From NCBI GenBank assembly GCA_047967505.1, contig CM106538.1: DNA of 64,000 nt; one strand, 5' to 3'. The notes beneath the pieces are model-generated. The model had not been told where the DNA came from. It searched no databases and was given only the letters and a program-made list of their open reading frames with translations. Positions 33,457 through 43,909 of the stretch are shown here, in pieces (positions within the stretch are counted from its first letter, which is position 1; each line of letters begins with the position of its first letter). The position numbers were made by a program, and so were the translations under genes. The DNA is from Dipteris shenzhenensis (lineage: Eukaryota; Polypodiophyta; Polypodiopsida; Gleicheniales).

Positions 33457-34590
33457 CTAGGTGTGTTATTCAAACAAGTTCTTATGCGATGAGAGTGCCA
33501 CTTTGCATGTAAGTCAACTCTACCCAGTTTAAAGTGTGTGCAAAGTATTTTGCCCATTGGATATGCTTTGCATTGTCGATAAAGCATAAAACACCATTTT
33601 TGTCTTAGTGTCATGCACAACCATAAAAAAACACGGTCCTAGGTGTGATTCAAACAAGTACTTATCAGATGGGGGCTCCACTTTGCACACAAGTAAAGTT
33701 CAAATAGGTTAAGGTGCATGTAAAGTATTGTGCCCATCAGATATGCTTTGCATGGTCGATCATGCATTATACACCATTTTTTCCCTAGTGATGGACATCC
33801 GTAAAAAAACACACTTGTAGGTGTGGTATGCAACTAAGTATTTATCGGATGGGTGTGCCCCTTTGTAAAAAAGTCAACACCACCTAGGTTGAGGAAGAGG
33901 AAAAGTATTGTGCCCATTGGATATGCTATGCATGGTCGATTGAGCATTAAATACCGTTTTTGCCTTAGTGTCAAGCACCTCCGTAAAAAAATGCAGTCCT
34001 AGGTGTGTTATCCAATCAAGTACTTATTGGATGGACACACCGATTTGCATGCAACTCAATAACACCTAAAATGAGGCACTTGCAAATTGTTGTGCACATC
34101 GAATATGCTTTGCATGGTATATCAATCATTAAACATCGTTTGTTCCTGAGTATCATGCACAATGATTAAAAAACACGCTTTTAGGTGCGTTATCCAAACA
34201 AGTGCTTATCGGATATCGGATGGGTATACTACTTTGCATGCAACTCAATACCATCTCTTTTGAGGCCATGCAAAGTATTGTGCCCATCGAATATGCTTTG
34301 CATGGTCGAGGGAGCATTAAATACCATTTTTGCCTTAGTGTCATGCACAACCGTCAAAAAACACGGTCCTAGGTGTGTTATTTGAACAAGTGCTTATCGA
34401 ATGGGGGCAGCTCTTTTGCACATAGGTCAATACTACCTAGGTTCAGGTTTGCGCACAGTATTGTACCCATCAAATATGATTTGCATTGTCAATCACACAT
34501 TATACACCATTTCCATCCTTGTGATATGCACTACCGTCAAAAAATGCACTTCTAGGTGTGTTATCCGAAGAAGTACTTATGGTATCGTCA
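33457..34590 (-). repeat. 181-bp satellite block S3, reverse orientation
   Basis: About six units continuing after element E, with landmarks CATGCACAACCATAAAAAAA near 33612, 33790, 33975, 34155, 34345 and 34530. One unit has an 8-base local duplication (ATCGGATATCGGATGGG near 34208). The block ends mid-unit near 34590, fused to the 5'-truncated element G. Confidence 0.88.
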
Positions 34591-34591
34591 T

Positions 34592-35155
34592 GTCAAGAGT
34601 AGGTTCTCCAATAAGCCTCGGGAGAATCATTGGAATGCAAGGATGTGGGTGCTCAGGTATGTGAAGGGAACTATTGATTATGGCATCACATATGGTACGA
34701 GCACTTCCTTGGCTAGTCATTGTGACTTAGATTGGGCTGGAGATGTGGATTCTAGGAAATTAGTTTCTAGATATTGTTTCTCTTTAGGTTTAGGTATCTT
34801 CTCTAATATCAGTAAGAAACAACCAACAGTGGCATTGTCTTCCACCGAGGCTAAGTATAAGGCAGCATGTTTTGCTGCTTGTGAAGCAGTGTGGCTAAGG
34901 AGGACTTATGGCACATGGGAGTGCAAGAGAATGAGGCAACTGTGCTCAGGCGCGATAATCAAAGTTGCATAGCCATTGCTAAAAATCCACTGTTTTATGC
35001 ATGCACAAAACATATAGAGATTCAATATCACTATGTGCATGATTTGATCGAGGATGGGATAGTCCAACAGAGCAAAATGGAGTACATATCTTCACCAAGG
35101 CACTCGGGAAGGATCAGCTTCATGGTCATCTTTAGAGACTCGGCATTGGGCTAAG
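34592..35155 (+). pseudogene. Element G RNase H fragment
   Basis: Reads ARMWVLRYVKGTIDYGITYG, LASHCDLDWAGDVDSRKLVS and KKQPTVALSSTEAKYKAACF, then shifts to DNQSCIAIAKNP and ACTKHIEIQYHYVHDLIEDG. It matches element C residue for residue in most places. It has at least one frameshift near 34905. Confidence 0.82.
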
Positions 35156-35191
35156 AAGGTAGTTCACCTATGGGTGCACATTGAGGGGGGG

Positions 35192-35770
35192 TGTTAGATA
35201 TGCTCAATGCCCCACCCTCCTGGTAACCACTAGTGGTCCAAGATGCTCAAGTTGTAAGGCCCCCATATGAAGAGAAGCCATGTGTGAGTCCAGAACACTA
35301 GATGGGTCCTGACTTGCATGTCAAATGAGGTCTATCAATGAGACTGTTGATGGTAGAAAGGTGATTGTGTCAGAGCCCCTTACTCTTGCTGGGGCCTAGG
35401 CAAATATTCCTTGAATATTCCATGGACAACTAGTCAGCTCCATCGACTAGGTTGACTAGTTGGCTCCACTGATTAGGTTAACTAGTCGGTTCCATCGACT
35501 ACGTTGATCCAACTATCGCCCTCATATATCTATAAAGATGCAACCTCCCCATTCTATTATATCAGATCTAGATCAGATCTTCTAGCTACTAGCTCTTCAC
35601 TTAGTATCTGTCTAGATTGCCATCTAAGCTCCATTGTGGGAGTGAATGGGTGGACGTAACCATCATCTATACTACATCAGTATTGAAGGAAAATTTTGTT
35701 CATCTCCAGTTTGTTGTGTACTCTCTATTCTTTGTTCAGTTTCTGTTTTGTTGCGCTGTGTAATTTAACA
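35192..35770 (+). repeat. Element G downstream LTR (C family)
   Basis: 579 bp, TGTTAGATATGCTC to TTTAACA, preceded by purine tract GAGGGGGGGTG. About 110 bp shorter than the element C LTR, because the block between GGGGCCTAGG and AAATATTCC is missing near 35400. Confidence 0.88.
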
Positions 35771-37960
35771 ACTCCAATGGGTCTAAGACTATGTAAGACG
35801 AAATTGTATCCAATGGATGAAATGTCCAAGAAAACTGGTCCCTCAAAGCATCGAGTGAGAGCTTGTAGGAGTGTTTCAGAACTCATGTCTATCCATGATG
35901 AACACTATGGTGCTATGGGTGAAGTGTTTACGAAACAAATATTGGAATCTATTATACAAATCCAAAATTCAAAAGTCTGAAATTAGAGATAACATCTGAG
36001 TCAATGAACAAAGTTGTGGAGCATTTCAATGCAACTAGTACACAGGGAGTTTGTGATACTGCAAGGATAAGTACAAGGGCATATCAACTCATATTTAAGA
36101 GCTTAAAACAACATGCCTTTCTATGGGAGCAAAAGCTAAAGCCTTTCTTCCTAAATCAATTGATGTTAATTAGGCCATGAATGCACTCAATTTGGGCGTA
36201 CTTGATTTAGTCGATGAGCCCCAGCATGTATGTAGGACGCTAACTTTGAAAACAAAGGCTGGAGAGTCTAAAGAATTGGAATTGATAGTCCAACAATAAC
36301 TTTGTGATGGATGTTCAAAGAGTTCTGCAAGCCATGGTGAAGTTTTATGATATGCCTATGGAGGAATGCAATGGTCAACTAAAGATTGTACTTAAGCTTG
36401 ATGAAAGTGAGGTGGTCAAAGGTCAAAAATTAGAGAGAGTTAGTTTGACAATGATGAATAGAATACTGGACCTTGAAGTTCAGCTTGATGCTACAAGACA
36501 GCTCAGTGTGCAATCAGAATAAGAGGTTTGGTGGTTGGCTGCCTTTCAGGTACGATGAAAATTTGAATTTTTATGTGGTAATGTAAAAAGACTCAGAATA
36601 TTTTGAAATAATATGTGAGTTTTTTTGGCATGTTCCAAAGAATCACATTCAATTTTTGAGTGGTTTTTTTACCAAACTGATATCCCAAGTTGGATCAAAG
36701 GTCATAACAAAAGTGAGCTTCTTGAAGTTGAGGGCTATGGATCCTACCGTGTAGAATGGCATCTAGCTTTTGACCTCAAGACTATTAAATGTATATTTAA
36801 TGTGGCACCTTGTCCACTGTGCATGCAAACACGAGTACCTACAAAGGGTAGTAAAAAGAATCAAAAGCAATGGGCTTTTGAACTTGCAGAGATAGATCAA
36901 ACTAAGGCACCAGATAGGGATGTTCTAGAGAAAGATCCATCATGGAGCCCAACTCTTGAAATTCCTCTTGAGAGAGTACACATTTGTGGCTTCATGCTAT
37001 TGTGAGAATAGTTGAAAAGTTGTTGCATCTATACATCATTAATGCATATAACTTGAAGCCCTAACAAGAGAGTAAGAGGATGATTACAAGAATCGAAAAG
37101 GTTCTTTCAAATATGGGACTACACTCTAGGCAATTTAAGATTACAAAAGATGAGAAAAGATCTGGAAAAATAGGCAATGTTCTTGTAAGCCAAGCTTTGG
37201 TGGTGTCAAGGCTTTAAAATTCCTTTCCGAAAAGAAGAAGAATGACAAGCTCAAATGTGCTAATGAACTTGAAGTATGGAGAAAGTTACAGAATGCCTGT
37301 TGTGAATGAGGGGGGAAGGGACAAAAAAGATTGGAAAAGGCTCGAGTGTGGTTAGCTCTTGATATCTTGGTACCTTTACTTTAAAAGAAGAGATTCGAAG
37401 ATGATGATGCACAGCGGTTCATCAATACTGTGAATGTATTTAGCTGAAATATGGAGATAGCTTGGGGAAAGAGTCATTTCACATAGTACATGGTAATCTC
37501 TAACTTGAACATTGAGATGTGCATATTGAATGGTTCTATAATTACTAATTTGTTTTTCTATTTGGTAACACATTTTATATGCTCATGCACCATATATGGC
37601 ATGGAATTATGGAAACATAGGAGTGTGGAAAGATCGCATTCGCAAGCACATTGTGCATATAACAGAGTGACCCAACATGGGGGTGGTAGAACTAAGTCAA
37701 GCATGATGGTTCAATTGGTTCAATGGTGGTACATGTGTACCAAATAAGAGAAGCTGCAGCACTAGCATTCAAAGAGTCCTTAGTGTCCCATGCAGTGCAA
37801 GATGTAAATGTGGAACATCGAAGAATAATATATAACTCATCAAATGCAAGACAGAATCATGCAAGGTGGCATGCAATTCATCATAAACAAAGGTGCATAT
37901 GGGTGGAGATAGATGATGGTGTAGACTCTTCCAATGTGGATGCCCATGCATAAGTTTCAA
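35771..37960 (+). pseudogene. Unit H copy 1: unrecognised transposon-like coding unit
   Basis: Coding-like text in several frames. It runs KHRVRACRSVSELMSIHDEH, GAMGEVFTKQILESII, LTLKTKAGESKELEL, VQRVLQAMVKFYDMPMEECN, KLERVSLTMMNRILDLEVQL, SIFEWFFYQTDIPSWIKGHN, LLEVEGYGSYRVEWHLAFDL, KTIKCIFNVAPCPLCMQTR, PSWSPTLEIPLERVHIC, and further on TLHAIVRIVEKLLHLYI and HAPYMAWNYGNIGVW. Many stops and shifts. A diverged copy with the same order lies inverted at 60318-62030. The Cys-x-x-Cys after the KTIKCIFNV block and the size suggest a transposase-like protein of a dispersed element, but I do not recognise a named family. No terminal repeats were identified. Confidence 0.6.
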
Positions 37961-38129
37961 AATTTCTTTGTAATTTTAGCTATGTGATTTGCAATAAAGC
38001 CAACATATAATGGCCATGAATTGGAGTACAAATGACAAATTTTGAGTTATTGGATGTTAATTATACGTATTTAGCTTAAGGTTGCACCAAAATTTTTTGA
38101 GTTTTTATTCTATTTTTAGTTTTTTAAAT

Positions 38130-38154
38130 TTAGGGTTTTGGGCCCTATATAAAA
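38130..38154 (+). promoter_or_regulatory. Telo-box, TGGGCC site II motif and TATA box
   Basis: TTAGGGTTT (38130-38138, a telo-box in reverse), TGGGCC (38139-38144) and TATATAAAA (38146-38154) are packed into 25 bp. In plants this combination is typical of promoters of replication, histone and ribosomal-protein genes. A pyrimidine-rich leader follows from about 38180. Function in this decayed copy is inferred. Confidence 0.6.
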
Positions 38155-38287
38155 GAATGGGACCTCATTTTCATTTCATTGTTTGAAAAGCTCTCTACTC
38201 CCACACCACCTCCCACTTGCCCCTAACATTTCGACCCTTTCTCTTGCACCCTCATCCTTTCTCTCACACACTCTCTCCATCCTCCAT

Positions 38288-39061
38288 GTGGCCAAACCCA
38301 AGATCAAGGCACCAAGGAGATTGGCACAACAAAACCCACCTCCAGACACAAAGACAGAGAGTGATAGCCCCCCCTCCTCTCCCCACAATGATCCCCGCCA
38401 AAGGGAGAACTGCCATTCTGAAGGCCAAAGAGGGAAGCAAGGGGCAGGGCCACAGACAGAGGGATAGACGAAGGCACAGGTGGATCATGATGCACAGACC
38501 AACGACTCAGACAGCACAGAGGAGTAGTGCGAGGAAGAGAAAAAACAAAGGATAGAGTAGAGGACCAAGTCAAGAGCAGAGAATTAGCTTCCATGCCCAT
38601 GAGGGAGAGGACACCCACCTCCACGTCCAAGGAAAAGAGGCCCTCCACATCAAGGAAGAGGCCCTCCACATCAAGGGCAAAGAGGCCCTCATCTAGTGAG
38701 GAGATACTACAACACTTTGGGAAATCAAAAAGTTTCAAAAATCTATCGATTTACTCATCTGGATGGCAAGCTTTGCAAGGGTGGTTCACGAGGTGATGCA
38801 AGACCTCAACAATATCCCCATGTCCTAGTATTACAGGCGTGGAATTGTGGAGGCTCCATGGTGTATTTCTAGAGATGCCTTGCTTGCCTTACATCATGCA
38901 GCTGAGGCCTACCTGCTGGTAAACCTCATGGATAACACCCAACTGACTACAATCCACAAGAAAAGGGTCACTATGACCACCAAAGATACGCAATTTATTG
39001 TCCATCTTAGGAAGCCTAAGGGCACTAAGATTTTTTGTATATACACCTTGGGTGATCATTA
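38288..39061 (+). pseudogene. Decayed histone H3 variant, centromeric H3 (CENH3)-like
   Basis: The histone fold is clear in two frames. One gives EEILQHFGKSKSFKNL near 38695-38745, matching the alpha-N region (EIRxFQKxTxLLI in plant CENH3). The next, from 38766, gives ASFARVVHEVMQDLNN (alpha 1), then TAG 38826-38828, YYRRGIVEAPWCISRD (loop 1), ALLALHHAAEAYLLVNLMDN (alpha 2) and TTIHKKRVTMTTKDTQF (loop 2, alpha 3), ending at TAG 39059-39061. The Trp just before alpha 2, the long loop 1 and the non-canonical ALHHAAE point to CENH3 rather than H3.1/H3.3. The tail begins GTG-AKPKIKAPRRLAQQ, resembling an H3 start whose ATG is lost, then Ser/Arg/Lys-rich text in shifting frames. No intron is visible within the fold. 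At least one frameshift, one stop in loop 1 and a broken tail mark it as a pseudogene. Confidence 0.72.
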
Positions 39062-39116
39062 GAGTTCATGTACTATGCCTTTGGGCATCAGTTTTGTATC
39101 ATCCTCTTGTCAATAT

Positions 39117-39122
39117 AATAAA
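39117..39122 (+). promoter_or_regulatory. Poly(A) signal AATAAA after the H3-like relic
   Basis: AATAAA 56 bases after the terminal TAG, followed by a T-rich stretch. It suits a 3' end for the H3-like gene. The motif is common in AT-rich DNA, so support is moderate. Confidence 0.4.
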
Positions 39123-39870
39123 GTGTCTTTTTTTGCATTGTCTTTGTATGTGTAATCTCAAATTTATTTTAATTGTATTTGCAATCTACAATTTATTTAC
39201 ATGTAATATCAATTTACTTACATGCAAAATGAAATAATGAACAACAAATCTCAATGGAACATGCAAAAGGAAAAAATACTCAATTTACTTGCATGCAAAA
39301 GGATACAATATTCCATAACAAACAAGAGTTGTATTACAACAAGCATCCACTTTAGGGCATAAGTTACTCTAGCCTATGCTTCTTTTTGCTTGGTTGAGAT
39401 CCCTTTTTTACTTGTTGAAGAAGAGAGGGTTGCATAATTTCATTCTCTATACCCTAGGGATCTGTAATACTAGCTAGCCCTACAATAGCTATGATGCTAT
39501 GCAGAGGGCTGGATCATGTGTCTAAGAACAAAAATAAAGCTACACTACGCCTAACCAAAACAACACGATCTATAGTAGGATGGATGGCCCTCATCTTCAC
39601 CATTCGAGTAAGGACCCTGATTTTCATAATATTCAAATTTCCTTTTGGCGATAATTGTCGATGCAAGACCAAAATGTGTTGAACCACTCTATTGATGTAG
39701 TGGCCAATCGAAGCCATCTCCCCACCAGAAGACCCTTTGGCTCCACCCTTGCATCCAACATATTCATCAACTCATAAGATATCCTATAACAACCAACATA
39801 TTTCATAAAAACCCTAAACCATGATTCATGATTATATAAATTAAGAAAACATCATTTTTCAGGAATTAAT
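39123..39870 (-). other. Mostly AT-rich spacer with a possible minus-strand coding scrap
   Basis: On the minus strand between about 39780 and 39640 the reading SYELMNMLDARVEPKGLLVG, then RLATTSIEWFNTFWSCIDNY looks protein-like but has no motif I know. It could be a terminal part of the minus-strand relic at 41560-42820. The rest shows nothing beyond repeated CAATTTACTTGCATGCAAAA-like phrases near 39225-39300. Confidence 0.3.
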
Positions 39871-40235
39871 CAGAATTACGATTTTCTCACATAGGAAGAA
39901 TAATCTATTAAAACAATCATTTTTGGGAGGCTATTGAGACATAAGTTACCATGTGCATGATTTTTATGCACAAAAACCCTGTGCAGACCCTAAAACTGTG
40001 CCCTTGTCGCATGATGTCGAATTTAGGGTTTGAAGAGGGCTTTTAGGCATAAAAATCTGTAAAAACTAGACCCTAGTCACACGATGTCAAATTTAGGGTT
40101 TGTAGAGGGATTTTGTGCATAAAAATCTGCAAAAATTAGGCCCTAGTTGCATGATATCGAATTTAGGGTAACTTATGTCTCAATGGCCTCCCAGAATCAT
40201 TGTTATAACAGATTATTTTTCTAGTGTGAGAAAAC
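39871..40235. mobile_element. Foldback element 1 (arm later split by a solo LTR)
   Basis: Imperfect inverted arms, 39881-39950 and 40167-40235, of about 70 bases share TAAGTTAC, TCTCAA and GGGAGGC blocks. The right arm continues after the solo LTR at 40953 (CGTAATT), matching AATTACG at 39874. Between the arms lie about three 70-bp direct repeats with ATTTAGGGTTT and (C/A)TGATGTC motifs. No ORF. Foldback or MITE-like class. A related element lies at 41100. Confidence 0.7.
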
Positions 40236-40947
40236 TGTAAGAAAACAATACAGATAATAGGATCTCATATGCAAGAGAGAAACGTAGATAGTATGGAGAA
40301 TCAAAATTTTGATTATTGTAAAACTGAGACAATAGATGGCGCTGCCTCCCAACCGTGTGCTCCTATGTGAGAAGCTTTGATGGCATGTTGAAAACAATAG
40401 AGGATGGAGGCTGGATGCTAAGGAATCAGGGTTGCTGTAGCCAGTGATGATGATGGGCTTCACGGGCTTGCTTTTTTATAGCCACTAGTTGTAGTCGATT
40501 AGACCCAATTGGGAGACCGACCCAGTCGGCCCAAAATAGCCAACTATTGGTCTCAAAATAGGCCACCGACCACACGTTAGAACCGTGGCACAGAATAGAG
40601 CAACTAACCTATGGTATCCGTTTAGCCTAGAGCCATCCGAGATCATTTGGGGCTCCAAACGGGCCCACAACCCGAGAGTGGGCTACTTGGGCAAATGCTC
40701 CATCTACCCTCAGTACGGTCAGCCATGGGATGCCTTCCCACACTTGCATGTAGCCTAGTTGGCAGTGTGCCAACTATATCTGAAGCCGTCTAGCCATTAG
40801 GCCACACATAGCCCCCATCTGGTGTCCAAACTCGGACCTATTGGATAACCGAGCTACTCATATGCCTTCTCCTCATATGGGGGGCTTACAAGTAGAGTTA
40901 GCTAGTTCCCACATAGTTACACGAGAGTGAAGCATTGATATCTTAAA
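40236..40947 (-). repeat. Solo LTR, C-related, with TSD AAAAC
   Basis: About 712 bp, flanked by AAAAC at 40231-40235 and 40948-40952. On the minus strand it starts near TTTAAGATATCAATGCTTC and contains CCCCATATGAGGAGAAGG, shared with element C LTRs, and a TATA-like CTATAAAAAAG near 40474-40484. The rest is diverged, so this is a distant relative. No internal sequence or second LTR is present. Terminal bases are degraded (AAA rather than CA at the right end). Confidence 0.7.
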
Positions 40948-41099
40948 AAAACCCTAAACGTAATTGTATCCCCTATTGGGGCTGAATAAAAACTCTAAAC
41001 CTATTTTTTCCCTTATGTGAGAAAACCCTAGCCCTAATTTTTTCCACAAATGGAGTGTCAAGGGGGTTGTGGGAATGGATAGTTTAATTTATTCAATTT

Positions 41100-41436
41100 C
41101 AAGTGGTAGAAATAAAAAATATAATTTATGGTTCAAACCCCAACCAAATTTTTTTATTGTAAACCAAGCTATCCTACATGCATACCAAGCATGTATATGG
41201 ATTTTTTAGCCCAAAATATGCTCTAGAAGCATGATACCCAACATCGTGCAACTAGAGCCCTATTTTTCCCTGAATTTTTAGCCCAAAATATGCCCTAGAA
41301 GCATGATACCCAGCATCATGCAACCAGGGCCTTATTTTTTCAAAAATAGGGCCCTGGTCACATGATGTCAAACATCATGCTTCCAGGGGTTTGAACACTA
41401 GACCCTAGACCCTATTTTTTATTCCCTACCACTTGA
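41100..41436. mobile_element. Foldback element 2
   Basis: Outer arms are 41100-41142 (CAAGTGGTAG...TTCAAACCCC) and 41386-41436 (GGGGTTTGAA...CTACCACTTG). Inside, a 71-bp unit starting TTTTTAGCCCAAAATATG occurs twice (about 41203 and 41274). The second copy faces an inverted partner at 41347-41384, forming an inner hairpin around CCAGGGCC and GGCCCTGG. The CCTGGTCACATGATGTC motif matches the core of foldback 1. No ORF. Confidence 0.75.
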
Positions 41437-41559
41437 AGATAAAGCATGGATTTTCCTTGCTAAAATGGAACCTAGAATTATATAGACGATATTGAATCAC
41501 ATGATGAAGCTGACAAAGCTACATACCTATTCTACCTCATAGTGGACTGTGTTAGCTAC

Positions 41560-42820
41560 AGTGTCCAATTGGACTCCCTTTTGGGTTGGTCTTGAACTTC
41601 ATGCTGGTTTGAGGTGCCCACTTCTTCATCAATCTCCCTAAACAATTCCCTTTATAAATTCATGAACTCCTCATCAGATATGTCATACTCTGGTGAGGCA
41701 TCCTCGATTGCCTTCTGTGTTCATTGGATTGCCTCTAGATTGGTGAGGTTTGAGTCATCGAAGCGGGCAATCTCATCAATTACTGGATCAATTGGAGCAT
41801 CAAAGTCAATGACATCATCAAAGGTGCCATTCGAGAGCCGACATAGCACCTCATCCTTTCAAAGCAGTTTCTTCCATGACTTCCAATACGGTAAGGTATT
41901 CCTCTCCCTCAATCCTGATTGGATCAACCGAAGCGAGGTGCAGCTTGATTGTTGCCTCATCTAGATTCTAGGTGGAGGATGTAAATGCATGAGTCAAATA
42001 TGACTATAAGATGACCTCACTCTCAATTTTCTCCTCATCTAGGTTAATAGCATGCTCCTCAAGTTCTATGTCTAGGTTTATGTCATCTCCTCCACCACAG
42101 CTTGATCAAGGATGATTTTTCTATGTTAGTTTCATTAAAAAGCAAGACTTTTATATTGGTGTTGAAAGTTTGTATGCCCTTATAAAAATACATGTTTGAA
42201 ACATTCGCCAGGATTTGAAACTTTTATGTGAAAAATTTGAAGTTTCTCTAGGATTTACATATTTTACTTCAAATTTCAAAAGAAAATATACAAATTTGTG
42301 CTATATGCTATCAATGTGAAACTAGAAAAGAATAGCTTGATAAACTTTTGCCAAGATTTTATATTCATATATAAATATACCTTCGATAAAAACATACATG
42401 TTGTTGATGGACCTACTCCATGAACTGTGGATGCAAAAGGACCCTCGGGTTGCTCGCTAACATCCTCATCAAATGAATTGGGGAAGATGAATCATCCCCG
42501 ATCGAAATAGCATACTCATGGAGAGAGATAGGGACATTATCCATGGCCCTACCTAGTGTCTTATTGAAGTTAGCACTCTGGTCAAAAGAGCACAAAATAT
42601 CCAATGAAACCCATTGGTGAGGGGATTCAGCAATCATGACAAATTGCCCATGGATAAGTCTATCAAAAAACTAAAGAGAGGGACTATTAGCAAGAAGGAG
42701 AGCTCTCAAGTGAGGCTCAAGATGGAATGCCTTGTAGAAGATAGGATAAACCTAATCTACAAAAGCTTGGGAATCAATGGATGAAATCCACTGGTAAAAA
42801 GCCTCTCTAGGGAAAGCCAT
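41560..42820 (-). pseudogene. Unrecognised minus-strand gene relic
   Basis: Upstream part: ATG at 42820, reading MAFPREAFYQWISSIDSQAF, VYPIFYKAFHLEPHLRALLL, FDRLIHGQFVMIAESPHQWV and GDDSSSPIHLMRMLASNPRV, ending at TAG 42413. Two TAG codons interrupt it. Downstream part, about 41860-41560: DEVLCRLSNGTFDDVIDFDA, IDPVIDEIARFDDSNLTNLE, EDASPEYDISDEEFMNL and RELFREIDEEVGTSNQ, an acidic stretch with two stops. Between them lies AT-rich sequence that might be an intron. I do not recognise the protein. It could be a host gene fragment or an old transposon ORF. Confidence 0.35.
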
Positions 42821-42994
42821 GAGTGCAGGAGGATGCTTGGGAAGACGAAAGAGGAGGATGTGGAATGCAAGGTTAGTCAAGAGTGGGAAATTCAAAATGT
42901 GAAAATGACCTTAAAAGTGTACTTCATAAAATGGGCATTGACCTTAAAAATGCTTTTAAATTAAAATATTTTTATATTTATTGTTTTTACTTTG

Positions 42995-42995
<1 letters not shown>

Positions 42996-43057
<62 letters not shown>

Positions 43058-43058
43058 C

Positions 43059-43105
<47 letters not shown>

Positions 43106-43179
43106 TCTCTCTATCTACGTATCTTTCTATCTATCCCTCCTATACTCTCAAACAAATTAAAAAACATAGCAGTTTCAAC

Positions 43180-43229
<50 letters not shown>

Positions 43230-43337
43230 CTTTGTCTATCTATCCCTCCTATACTAGTGAAGAAACAAACGACTATTATCTGTCTCTCTCCCTTACTCAT
43301 CCCAACAAACAAATTAAAAAACATACCAGTTTTAAAT

Positions 43338-43407
<70 letters not shown>

Positions 43408-43516
43408 CCCCTTACTCTATCTATCCCTCCTCTACTAATGAAGAAACAAATGACTATTTTCTGTCTCTCTCCCTCCCTCATCCCCTCAAACAAAAAAAAA
43501 CATAGTAGTTCAAAAT

Positions 43517-43560
<44 letters not shown>
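42996..43560 (+). repeat. Higher-order CT microsatellite array
   Basis: Four long (CT)n tracts, about 42998-43110, 43184-43236, 43342-43425 and 43522-43561, alternate with a diverged 90-110-bp spacer. The spacer contains CTATCTATCCCTCCT, AACAAATTAAAAAACATA and TAATCTCTC. It is therefore a tandem repeat of about 160-180 bp whose CT part expanded. ORFs here are Leu/Ser repeats and not genes. Confidence 0.88.
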
Positions 43561-43564
<4 letters not shown>

Positions 43565-43704
43565 TTCCTCTACCTATTGTCAATCCCTCCCTCTTCCTTG
43601 CCTTTTGTAACAAACATATATACAAAAATGTATCTATTAAATACAGACAAAACTTTCAAGGTGAAATTACTTCATTGCCTGGAAAGTATGTGTTCCTTCT
43701 TCTA

Positions 43705-43909
43705 GAGTTGATTATCTATGCTCCAAAAAGGTAGAGAAAGAGCCAAAAATGATAGAACACCCATTTTTCTCACTCCTTCCAAGCAGATTAGGTCGTAACT
43801 TTTGGAGTTGGCTCTCTATATTCCAAAAAGGTAGAGAAAGAACCAAAAATGATAGAACACCCGTTTTTCTCATTCCTCCAAGCAAATTTACGTCACAACT
43901 TTGGTTTCT
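43705..43909 (+). repeat. Two-copy tandem repeat of about 100 bp
   Basis: Copies begin near 43705 and 43805 with GAGTTG and share CCAAAAAGGTAGAGAAAGA and AAAAATGATAGAACACCC. They are about 85-90% identical by eye. Confidence 0.75.

Larger units (their letters stand above)
34590..35770 (+). mobile_element. Element G: 5'-truncated C-family copia element
   Basis: Only the RNase H end of pol and the downstream LTR remain. The left end is fused to satellite around 34588-34592 at a pol codon equivalent to LSRLF in element C. The right end, the terminal TTTAACA at 35770, abuts unit H copy 1 in mid-sequence, so G once inserted into unit H. The missing left half, with the flanking part of unit H, was lost in the event that brought satellite next to it. 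Confidence 0.85.

Noticed and set aside
38183-38287. Upstream extension of the H3-like reading frame
   Set aside because: It has no ATG and is a pyrimidine-rich leader; the H3-like similarity begins at the GTG-AKPKIK position.
42883-43625. Long Leu/Ser and Arg/Glu repeat ORFs
   Set aside because: They are translations of CT/GA microsatellite tracts on both strands, not proteins.
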